Part shown: one piece after another, positions 1 through 5,319 of the stretch
Numbering within the stretch: the stretch's first letter is position 1
Layout of the letters: the number at the start of each line of letters is the position of its first letter
The notes under the pieces: generated by a model
The model's database searches: none
What the model was told of the DNA's origin: nothing
Seen by the model: the letters and a program-made list of their open reading frames with translations, nothing else
Made by a program: the position numbers and the translations under genes
NCBI GenBank assembly: GCA_025966355.1
Contig: JAICWZ010000157.1
Coordinates: 1-5,346, forward strand
DNA: 5,346 nt
Direction: 5' to 3'
Origin: Thermomicrobiaceae bacterium
GTDB lineage: Bacteria > Chloroflexota > Chloroflexia > Thermomicrobiales > Thermomicrobiaceae

Positions 1-804
1 CTGCATCGCCTCGCCGATGTCGCGACGCGCGTCGTCACTGCGCTCCACATAAAACGGCTCCTCCACCGTCAGGATATAGCCCTTCGAGAGCCGCTTGGTG
101 AAGACGGTCAGGATCGGCGCGCCGCTGTCGCGCGCAATCCGCGCCGGGCCGGAGGGAAGTGTCGTCTCCTCGCCGAAGAATTTGACGGCGACCCCGTTGT
201 GAAAGAAATCGCGGTCGGTGATCAGCCCGGCAAACTCACCGCGTCGGATCGCTCCGAGCACGTGTCGCACACCGGACGGTGTCGCTTCCTCGATCGTCAA
301 GCCGTGGCTTTTGCGCAGCAAGGTGACGACGCGATAGATGAACGGCGGTACCGTGCGCGTCGTGAGCGAAATAATCGGGTAGCCATGGGTGAAGATCGAC
401 TGACCGGTATAGTCGAACGCACCAAAGTGCGCGCTGGCGATGATGCCGCCCTTGCCGGCCTGCCGCGCTGCTTCCAACCGGTCCCAGCTCTCTTTCGAGC
501 CATAGACGGCCGCACGCAACTCGTCATCGGAAAGGAGCGCGACGCGCATCAGGTCGAAAAAATTGCGCGCGCTATACTGGAACACCTTGCGCGACAGCCG
601 GCGTACCTCGCGACTGTTTTCCGGCCGCCCAGTGGCATGAGAGAGGTTCGCGCGCACATTGGCCCGATACGCCGGCACAAGCGCCCAAACGACATCGCCG
701 CAGCGGTCGCTCAGCCAGTAACCGACGCTGATCGGGAAGAGCGTGCTGAACCGGCCCATCGCGGAGGCAACGTAATATGCGGCACGCGACTTGAGATCGG
801 GCAT
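1..804 (-). CDS. LpxL/PatA-family lipid acyltransferase (partial, C-terminus beyond left edge)
   Basis: Reading the minus strand from the ATG at 804 gives 268 codons with no stop before the window edge. The family is usually about 300 residues, so roughly 30-50 C-terminal residues are missing. The product resembles LpxL/HtrB and mycobacterial PatA enzymes, membrane-associated acyltransferases that move a fatty acyl chain onto a glycolipid. The catalytic HX4D motif is HFGAFD (His126, Asp131). A conserved second block contains TDRD (196-199) followed by the NGV...FFGEETTLPSGPA region (about 203-221). This block matches PatA-type enzymes well. The start is uncertain. ATG804 lacks a clear Shine-Dalgarno, while an in-frame GTG at 834 has GGGGA about 9 nt upstream and would add 10 residues. 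ATG804 is kept because its N-terminus has a typical length. It lies just after the HAD gene and is probably co-transcribed with it. The acceptor lipid cannot be read from sequence; a mannosylated or otherwise glycosylated phospholipid is an inference. Confidence 0.87.
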   Translation of the reverse strand, partial: MPDLKSRAAYYVASAMGRFSTLFPISVGYWLSDRCGDVVWALVPAYRANVRANLSHATGRPENSREVRRLSRKVFQYSARNFFDLMRVALLSDDELRAAVYGSKESWDRLEAARQAGKGGIIASAHFGAFDYTGQSIFTHGYPIISLTTRTVPPFIYRVVTLLRKSHGLTIEEATPSGVRHVLGAIRRGEFAGLITDRDFFHNGVAVKFFGEETTLPSGPARIARDSGAPILTVFTKRLSKGYILTVEEPFYVERSDDARRDIGEAMQ

Positions 805-852
805 GCCGCTTGAACGCCGTTTGGTCCTGACCACTGCCTCAAATCCCCGCGC

Positions 853-1500
853 TCAGCGAAACTCTTCGATGGGCCAGCCGAGGCGCTGCGCAATCAGGCG
901 CAGCCGCTCGTTCGGATTGATGCAGACCGGGTGCCCGAAGAGGCTGAGCACCGGCTCATCGGAATGATGATCGGCATAGCAGAATGAGCGCTGTAGTTCG
1001 ATTTTCAGATCCGATGCGAAGCGCTGGATCAGCAACGCCTTGCCGCCGCCATATGGATGCGGGCCGACCAGACGTCCGGTGAAACGGCTACCGCGTTCTT
1101 CCAGCCGGCTGCAGATGACATGCTCGACGCCGAGCGCGGCCGCCATCGGCACGATAATTTGCGGCAACGAACCCGAGAGCAACACCGGTTGGTGCCCATC
1201 GCGCAAATGGCGCTGCACTCGTTCGACCCCGCGGCTGGCCAGCCGCGGTCGGATGGTTTCCTCGAAGCAGCGGGCGCCCAGTTCCGAGATCTGCTCGACG
1301 CGCGCGCCACGCAAATATGGTCGATGCCGACGGATCGCCTTCAGCGGGCTGTTCCGCCCCCGGACCGCGGTGAAGCGCACCGTTTCGAGCAACGCGCGCA
1401 CACCAAGCACGCGCTCTTTGATCAGGAAACCGAGGAAGAGCCGCTCCGCCGTCGTATCCGGCAGGAGCGTGCGGTCGACATCAAAAACGGCGGCAATCAT
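853..1500 (-). CDS. HAD-superfamily subfamily IB phosphatase (SerB/PgpC-like)
   Basis: A complete 215-residue cytoplasmic phosphatase with all four HAD motifs. Motif I is DVDRT (nucleophile Asp7, general acid Asp9, Thr11). Motif II is LLSGS (Ser109/Ser111), motif III is Lys154 in GGGK, and motif IV is ADHHSDEPVL (Asp177, Asp181). The helical insert after motif I (about residues 14-85) is the C1-type cap of subfamily IB, which includes phosphoserine phosphatase and the PG-phosphate phosphatase PgpC. The C-terminus (NPNERL...GWPI) is typical of SerB-like proteins of unassigned substrate. Its ATG overlaps the TGA of the upstream phosphatidyltransferase as ATGA, indicating translational coupling. 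A GGAGA lies about 10 nt upstream, inside that gene. The position between a phosphatidyltransferase and a lipid acyltransferase suggests that it dephosphorylates the phospholipid-phosphate made by its neighbour. That is inference; phosphoserine or another small phosphate remains possible. Confidence 0.92.
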   Translation of the reverse strand: MIAAVFDVDRTLLPDTTAERLFLGFLIKERVLGVRALLETVRFTAVRGRNSPLKAIRRHRPYLRGARVEQISELGARCFEETIRPRLASRGVERVQRHLRDGHQPVLLSGSLPQIIVPMAAALGVEHVICSRLEERGSRFTGRLVGPHPYGGGKALLIQRFASDLKIELQRSFCYADHHSDEPVLSLFGHPVCINPNERLRLIAQRLGWPIEEFR

Positions 1501-2129
1501 TCCGTGATCTTCTCCGATTGTCGGACGTAGTACATCGCGTCGATCAATACGGGCACTCCGCGAATGACCGTGAGCGCTATGGCGGAGTAAACCATGAACC
1601 AGCCGATGTACCGAATCAAGTCGTGGCGATAGAAGTCACCGAACCACTGCGTTTCACCAAGATGCGCCGCGAACAGGCTGGTGAGAAAGACAAAACCGAG
1701 CGCTTTGGCGACACCATAGAACGCGCGCATGAAACGTGACGCGGCGATGAATTCTGAAAGCGGCGTCAGCATCATCGTATTTTCGCCGAACGCCGATTTA
1801 CCCTGGCGATAGCTCATGCCGCGCATCGCGTCGACGAAGAAGCCGCGCGTCAACACCAGCAGCGGCATCCAGACGCCGATCAGCCCAAGCTGCGCAAAGA
1901 CAACCCAGAGCGCGTTCTCAACGACGCGATCGCCCGCGATGTCGAGGATCGCACCGAATTCGCTGGTCGATTTCCGACGCCGAGCGACAAACCCATCGAG
2001 CCCGTCGCTCACGAACACGATCGCTATAAGTAATGTACACCAGGCGGCTACCGGATACGATCGTGTGTAGATAAGCGCGATCGTCACGAACAGCAGGAGT
2101 AACCGACCGCCCGTGATCAGGTTCGCCAT
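1497..2129 (-). CDS. CDP-alcohol phosphatidyltransferase (PgsA-like)
   Basis: A complete 210-residue integral membrane enzyme. It carries the full signature of the family, D-x2-D-G-x2-A-R-x8-G-x3-D-x3-D, at Asp42, Asp45, Gly46, Ala49, Arg50, Gly59, Asp63 and Asp67. These aspartates bind the metal ions and the CDP-diacylglycerol. The reaction replaces CMP on a CDP-linked lipid with an alcohol or alcohol phosphate. Hydrophobic segments lie near residues 5-20, 26-41, 72-95, 136-155 and 172-193. The N-terminus MANLITGGRL fits the usual start of PgsA proteins, supporting this ATG. GGAGG stands only 3 nt upstream, an unusually short spacing. The acceptor is undecided. The stretch after the second membrane region (TRGFFVDAMRG, 94-104) looks more like the R-E-F-x-V-x3-R region of PG-phosphate synthases than the SYVRARAE block of actinobacterial inositol-phosphate synthases. 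It is first in a probable operon with the HAD phosphatase and acyltransferase, behind a strong -10 element. Confidence 0.93.
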   Translation of the reverse strand: MANLITGGRLLLLFVTIALIYTRSYPVAAWCTLLIAIVFVSDGLDGFVARRRKSTSEFGAILDIAGDRVVENALWVVFAQLGLIGVWMPLLVLTRGFFVDAMRGMSYRQGKSAFGENTMMLTPLSEFIAASRFMRAFYGVAKALGFVFLTSLFAAHLGETQWFGDFYRHDLIRYIGWFMVYSAIALTVIRGVPVLIDAMYYVRQSEKITE

Positions 2130-2185
2130 GACCCTCCCGCCCGGTCCCAGATGGAATCCCCGACGACCGCACCTTTAATCGCGTT

Positions 2186-2212
2186 GCATTGAGGTCGGGC
2201 TCGAAGCATTGA
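2186..2212 (-). repeat. Pair of 7-bp direct repeats in the operon leader
   Basis: The heptamer TCAATGC (GCATTGA on the plus strand) occurs at 2186-2192 and 2206-2212, exactly 20 bp apart, just downstream of the predicted transcription start. Spacing of about two helical turns could suit a dimeric repressor. A 7-mer pair can also arise by chance, so this is a weak candidate operator. Confidence 0.25.
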
Positions 2213-2222
2213 AGCCGGACAC

Positions 2223-2231
2223 ATTATAACA
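2223..2231 (-). promoter_or_regulatory. Extended -10 promoter of the lipid operon
   Basis: Read on the minus strand this is TGTTATAAT, a perfect extended -10 element (TGn followed by TATAAT). No good -35 match is seen 16-19 bp upstream, where the bases read like GAAGAG. This is consistent with an extended -10 promoter, which can do without a -35. Transcription would start near 2216, giving a leader of about 87 nt before the phosphatidyltransferase ATG at 2129. It lies between two same-strand genes, where a new transcription unit is plausible. It is the only strong AT-rich promoter-like motif found in the window. Confidence 0.62.
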
Positions 2232-2245
2232 GAGCCAATTCCGCG

Positions 2246-2268
2246 CTCTTCGCGAGCAGCCCGAAGAG
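2246..2268 (-). terminator. Short hairpin after the PH-domain gene (weak terminator candidate)
   Basis: The arms 2246-2252 (ctcttcg) and 2262-2268 (cgaagag) form a perfect 7-bp stem with a 9-nt loop, 11 nt beyond the stop codon of the PH-domain gene. No U-run follows on the minus strand, so it is not a classical intrinsic terminator. It sits just upstream of the extended -10 element and overlaps where a -35 would lie. Confidence 0.3.
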
Positions 2269-2279
2269 ACATGCCAGCG

Positions 2280-3338
2280 CTAATGGATTAACCAGTAGAG
2301 CGCGATCAACGCCGCGAACTCGACGAATAGCGAAGCCGCCAGCAGAAATCGCGCCGCGAAGCGATCGAACGCGTCGACGAACCAGGCAAACGCGATGTTG
2401 GCGATCGTTACCAGCCAGGTAATGAGCGGAATCGACCAGATCTGCCGAGTGGGCGCGAAGCGATCGGCAACTCCGCTGCTGCTCCAGTGGATCGCCAGCG
2501 ACTGCGGAAAACTGTTGTACCGTACGAAGATAAACAGCGTCAGGGCGATGTCGATCACCAGCGCCGCGATGAGCAGCCCGGACGCAATCGGGTCGCTCCA
2601 GAGGCGTGGCAAGGCTGCGGACGATCCGGCCGCGACAGCCCGCACCGAGTCATCACCTACAGTCGTCGTTTCAGCGACGACCTTCGTGGGACGAGCCGCC
2701 GGATAGGGCGTTGTCCAGCCCGCCTCGACAAAACGTGCGGTGAGGACGGCAGGCTGCCATTCGTCTGCCCTGTCCGGCGAGGCTTCCTGCAGCGCACAGC
2801 GCAACTGCGCGAAAGCTTCAAGAAAGAGCACCGGGCGCTCCGGTGAGATGGCGAACTGATAGTCACGCGTCACCAGCAACAGCTGCCGTCGAGGCCGAAG
2901 CGTCGCGACAATCGTCACGAGCCCCGACAACGTTGCTTGCTCGCCTACATAATAACCGGGCCAGAAACGCTGCCACCCGGGCGGATTCGGGTCAAGCCGC
3001 TCGACGGCCGGCACAATCTCGTGAACGGCGCCGATCGGGATGTCGTGCTGCGTGCTCGCCCAGCGTATCGTCAACTGATCCGCAGTCAGCTCGTATCGCA
3101 TCGTCGCATAGCCATAGAGGAGAAATCCGAAGGCTCCCGCCAGCATGACGAAGATGATGACGAGCGCCAGCGCCACAATGCGCGGGAGTGCAACAGACGT
3201 ATCCCCGGCCAGCGAGAGAGCCGCAAGGATCGCGAAGAAGAGACAAAAGATGATGGCAATCAGGCCGATGACGCCGCCCGGCGATGGAGCGGGTGGCCAG
3301 CGTACAACTGAGGCGGATTCGCCGGATGTTGCCTTCAT
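2280..3338 (-). CDS. Five-helix membrane protein with PH-like domain and DUF1648-like C-terminus
   Basis: A 352-residue integral membrane protein of unknown function. Two N-terminal helices (about 21-45 and 51-78) lead into a soluble region resembling a bacterial PH domain (about 80-180: a strand starting YELTADQLTIRW, a WQRFWPGYYVG segment, then LLLVTRDYQFAISPE and a short amphipathic helix). A variable linker (185-248) follows, then three helices (about 252-273, 300-321, 330-350). Between helices 3 and 4 lies FPQSLAIHWSSSGVADRF (277-294), which matches the P-x-x-x-x-x-H-W-x-x-x-G-x-x-D pattern of DUF1648 proteins such as SdpI relatives. The start is ATG3338 because GGAGG lies 6 nt upstream; the open frame runs further upstream to 3596 but enters the preceding gene and is very Arg-rich. 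Neither domain reveals a ligand. A membrane-stress or envelope role is guesswork. Confidence 0.85.
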   Translation of the reverse strand: MKATSGESASVVRWPPAPSPGGVIGLIAIIFCLFFAILAALSLAGDTSVALPRIVALALVIIFVMLAGAFGFLLYGYATMRYELTADQLTIRWASTQHDIPIGAVHEIVPAVERLDPNPPGWQRFWPGYYVGEQATLSGLVTIVATLRPRRQLLLVTRDYQFAISPERPVLFLEAFAQLRCALQEASPDRADEWQPAVLTARFVEAGWTTPYPAARPTKVVAETTTVGDDSVRAVAAGSSAALPRLWSDPIASGLLIAALVIDIALTLFIFVRYNSFPQSLAIHWSSSGVADRFAPTRQIWSIPLITWLVTIANIAFAWFVDAFDRFAARFLLAASLFVEFAALIALYWLIH

Positions 3339-3344
3339 CGCGCT

Positions 3345-3349
3345 CCTCC
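3345..3349 (-). promoter_or_regulatory. Strong Shine-Dalgarno fixing the start of the PH-domain gene
   Basis: On the minus strand GGAGG, within GGGGAGGAG, stands 6 nt before the ATG at 3338. It selects this start over the long in-frame extension and over an in-frame GTG at 3362. Confidence 0.8.
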
Positions 3350-3390
3350 CCGCTATCGCCACAATCGACCGGCGCGCTCCTCCGACGAGG

Positions 3391-3419
3391 ACGGCACCCG
3401 TTCGCTGAACGGGTGCCGT
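3391..3419 (-). terminator. Perfect 13-bp hairpin after the PpiC-type gene
   Basis: The arms 3391-3403 (acggcacccgttc) and 3407-3419 (gaacgggtgccgt) are exact reverse complements around a 3-nt loop. The stem begins about 7 nt after the TAA of the PpiC-type gene (3427-3429). Position and stability suit a transcription terminator or an mRNA 3'-end stabiliser. No U-tract follows on either strand, so termination would be of the U-less type, Rho-assisted or partial. Confidence 0.6.
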
Positions 3420-3426
3420 TGATCGC

Positions 3427-4851
3427 TTAGGGGGTCGGGGTCCCCGCGGCCGGCGGTACCGTCGCCTCCGGAGTCGGAGACGGAATCGGAGTCGGCGTTG
3501 GCGGCGCGTCCGGTGGCGGCACGAACTGCGTCTGCGCAGTCGGCGACGGAATCGGCGAACTGATCTGCCAGTCGATCTTCGACGCGGCACGCTCACTTTC
3601 CAACCAGTCGTTGGTCTTCAGCGACCGAAGTTGATTGAGCGTCTCGGCGGTAATCGGCCGATCGGGATCGATGGCCGTTACCTTGACGATCTCCCAGCCG
3701 AACTTGTCGTGGAACGGCTGGCTGACTTCGCCTTCTTTCAGCGCAAAGGCCACCTTGTCGAATTCCGGCGTCATGATGCCCTTCGGCAACCAGCCGAGCT
3801 GGCCTCCGTTGACCGCAGTCGTCGTGTCGGCACTCTGCTCCTTGGCAACGTCCGCGAAGTCCTTGGTCTTGAGTGTCTGATTGACGATCGCCTTGGCGGC
3901 ATCTTCGGTCGCGACCATGATCTGCGACGCCTGGATTTGCGGCGCGCGGGTTGGAACCTCTGCCTCCAACTTTTGCGTCACCTTCTGGCGCGCCAGGTTT
4001 GGCCGGATGACGAGCCGGCGGAAATCCGACACGCTCATACCCGCCTGATCGAGCACCACCTGCTTGTACTGATCGAAATTGGTTGTCGCGGTGGCGCGCG
4101 CCTCGTCAGGCTGCAACGTCGGTGTCGGTGAAGCAGCAGTCGGTGAACCGGCGGCGGTTGGCGACGCCGATGGCGTTCCGCTCGCGGCGGCCGGGCTGCC
4201 GGCGGCCGAAGCATCGGGCGACGCGGTCGCGCTGGCGGCGGGCGAGGGTGCGGCGGTCGGCGAAGGTGTCGCCGCAGCCGTCGCGGTGGCCCAGGCAGCA
4301 GCCGTCGGATCGAGCGGCAGCGTCGGGGTCGGGCTGCCGATCGGCGCCGGCGCGAACTGTTGCGCCTGGTAGTCGTTCATCTCCTGATCGCTGATCGACA
4401 GGCCGAGTTTGCTCATGCCGTCGAGCACGACCTGATCATCGACCATCTGATTGAGCGTCGTGGCATCAACCGGATCTGATTCGACCGTCTTCAGCTCCGT
4501 CTGAGCTTGCTGCGCGAGGTTCTGATACTGCGTCGCCTGATCGCCGCTGGAAAACTGGGCGATCTGGGAATACTGGGAGATCTGATTGAGGAGATCGAGC
4601 TTTCGAACCTTCCAGTAATCGCTTCGCTCGATCTTGTGCCCGTTCACGGACGCCAGAGATTCACGCGGCAGATAGATGTACTGGTAGAACGCACCGGCGG
4701 CGAGCACCACGACGAGCACGAGCGCGGCGACGGCGATCCCGATGATCAACAGCCGCCGTTGCGCTTCTTCGCGTTCTCGGCGCGAAACGTGCCGCTTGGG
4801 CCCTTTGCGACCGGTTATCGACGCTAGCCAGAGTTGGACACGATCGATCAT
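3427..4851 (-). CDS. Membrane-anchored SurA/PpiC-type peptidyl-prolyl isomerase-like foldase
   Basis: A 474-residue protein with a basic cytoplasmic N-terminus (1-33), one membrane helix (about 34-57) and a long extracytoplasmic part, so it probably assists folding of exported proteins like PrsA or SurA. A SurA_N-like helical chaperone region (about 65-165 and 255-300) brackets a low-complexity linker (168-250) rich in Ala, Pro, Ser and Thr. The parvulin (PpiC) domain spans about 305-395 and keeps DFADVAKEQSAD, GGQLGWLPKG and TPEFDKVAFALKEGEVSQPF. The two active-site histidines of the family appear replaced: Gln310 where SHILV is usual, and Glu387 where GYHII is usual. Catalysis may be weak or lost, leaving a chaperone role. 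The tail (432-474) is Pro-Thr rich. No convincing Shine-Dalgarno precedes ATG4851, but no other nearby Met or plausible start preserves the membrane helix. Confidence 0.92.
   Translation of the reverse strand: MIDRVQLWLASITGRKGPKRHVSRREREEAQRRLLIIGIAVAALVLVVVLAAGAFYQYIYLPRESLASVNGHKIERSDYWKVRKLDLLNQISQYSQIAQFSSGDQATQYQNLAQQAQTELKTVESDPVDATTLNQMVDDQVVLDGMSKLGLSISDQEMNDYQAQQFAPAPIGSPTPTLPLDPTAAAWATATAAATPSPTAAPSPAASATASPDASAAGSPAAASGTPSASPTAAGSPTAASPTPTLQPDEARATATTNFDQYKQVVLDQAGMSVSDFRRLVIRPNLARQKVTQKLEAEVPTRAPQIQASQIMVATEDAAKAIVNQTLKTKDFADVAKEQSADTTTAVNGGQLGWLPKGIMTPEFDKVAFALKEGEVSQPFHDKFGWEIVKVTAIDPDRPITAETLNQLRSLKTNDWLESERAASKIDWQISSPIPSPTAQTQFVPPPDAPPTPTPIPSPTPEATVPPAAGTPTP
4102..4350 (-). 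other. Low-complexity Ala/Pro/Ser/Thr linker inside the PpiC-type protein
   Basis: Codons 168-250 encode an imperfect repeat of TPSPT-, SPTAA- and SPAAS-like units containing almost only Ala, Pro, Ser, Thr and Gly, with rare Asp, Leu and Trp. It splits the SurA_N-like helical region in two. The same skew creates long opposite-strand open frames that are not genes. Such segments are typically disordered, and extracytoplasmic Ser/Thr-Pro stretches are often O-glycosylated; that role here is inference. Confidence 0.8.
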
Positions 4852-4889
4852 TCCGTTGCTTTCGTCTCTTTAGCGTTTCACAGGCCAAT

Positions 4890-4938
4890 GCTGACGGGTT
4901 CGATCTCAGGCATGCCCGGTTTCGACGGCCCCGTCAGC
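4890..4938 (-). repeat. 9-bp inverted repeat between rpsR and the PpiC-type gene
   Basis: The arms 4890-4898 (gctgacggg) and 4930-4938 (cccgtcagc) are perfect reverse complements separated by 31 bp, which also include the palindrome ggcatgcc (4909-4916). It begins about 22 nt after the rpsR stop, where a terminator or regulatory structure is expected. There is no U-run after it. The rest of this gap (4852-4960) shows no convincing promoter. Confidence 0.45.
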
Positions 4939-4960
4939 GGCAGCCTCGGTCAATCAATCA

Positions 4961-5272
4961 CTACTGTGAGAAGGCGATAAGGGCGACGTGGCGCGCCCGC
5001 TTGATGGCGACCGCCAGCGCCCGCTGATGCTTGGCGCAGGTCCCCGATTGGCGACGCGGCTCAATCTTGCCCCGGTCGGAGACGTGACGGCGCAGCCGCC
5101 CGATGTCCTTGTAGTCGATGTCGTCGATCTGATCCATGCAGAAGGTGCAAACCTTGCGGCGCGGGTAGTAGCGCCCGCCTCCACCGCCAAAGCGGCGGCG
5201 AGGCCGGTCTTCCGATCCACCCGCCTGCGGACCGCGCGATCGCGGCCCGGAATCTCGTCGTTCTTCAGCCAT
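4961..5272 (-). CDS. rpsR: 30S ribosomal protein bS18
   Basis: A complete 103-residue bS18, a component of the small-subunit platform that pairs with bS6. The conserved core runs from about residue 40 to 102 and includes [19 protein letters not shown] and a C-terminal basic helix with [14 protein letters not shown]. Cys42, Cys45 (CTFC), Cys79 and His82 (CAKH) form the CxxC...CxxH set of the zinc-binding (C+) type of S18. Residues 1-39 are an Arg/Gly-rich extension ending in a run of five glycines, longer than the short tail of many homologues. The start at 5272 is chosen because GGAGA lies 8 nt upstream. An in-frame ATG at 5287 would add only MENTR and has no good ribosome binding site. The stop is a tandem TAG-TGA. 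It follows ssb by under 50 bp, as in the usual rpsF-ssb-rpsR operon. Confidence 0.95.
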   Translation of the reverse strand: MAEERRDSGPRSRGPQAGGSEDRPRRRFGGGGGRYYPRRKVCTFCMDQIDDIDYKDIGRLRRHVSDRGKIEPRRQSGTCAKHQRALAVAIKRARHVALIAFSQ

Positions 5273-5280
5273 TCGTGTGT

Positions 5281-5285
5281 TCTCC
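5281..5285 (-). promoter_or_regulatory. Shine-Dalgarno deciding the rpsR start
   Basis: GGAGA on the minus strand lies 8 nt before the ATG at 5272 and overlaps the alternative ATG at 5285-5287. It favours the shorter form of bS18. Confidence 0.65.
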
Positions 5286-5319
5286 ATGCTTCAAGAAAAT
5301 CGATCGGTTCGTTCCGCGT

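Noticed and set aside
199..813. 204-codon open frame on the plus strand
   Set aside because: It lies opposite the acyltransferase, whose HX4D and TDRD motifs are clear on the minus strand. Its product is Arg/Ala-rich with no recognisable motif.
711..893. 60-codon minus-strand frame spanning the HAD-acyltransferase junction
   Set aside because: It overlaps both real genes out of frame and has no motif or ribosome binding site.
1040..1530. Two overlapping plus-strand open frames of about 155 codons
   Set aside because: Both are antisense to the HAD phosphatase, which has all four catalytic motifs. They reflect GC-rich third-position bias.
3339..3596. Longer N-terminus for the PH-domain protein starting at 3596
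   Set aside because: The extra 86 residues are dominated by Arg, overlap the PpiC-type gene's C-terminal codons and read through the 13-bp hairpin. The ATG at 3338 has a strong Shine-Dalgarno.
4102..4350. Tandem repeat or CRISPR-like array
   Set aside because: The repeats are irregular and in frame, encoding a low-complexity protein linker. There are no uniform repeats or unique spacers.
4079..4394. Plus-strand open frames rich in Ala, Val and Gly opposite the linker
   Set aside because: They mirror the repetitive Ala/Pro/Ser/Thr codons of the minus-strand gene and carry no independent signal.
4920..4960. TTGACC as a -35 box for the PpiC-type gene
   Set aside because: It matches the -35 consensus at 5 of 6 bases, but only GC-rich sequence lies 16-18 bp downstream, with nothing like TATAAT.
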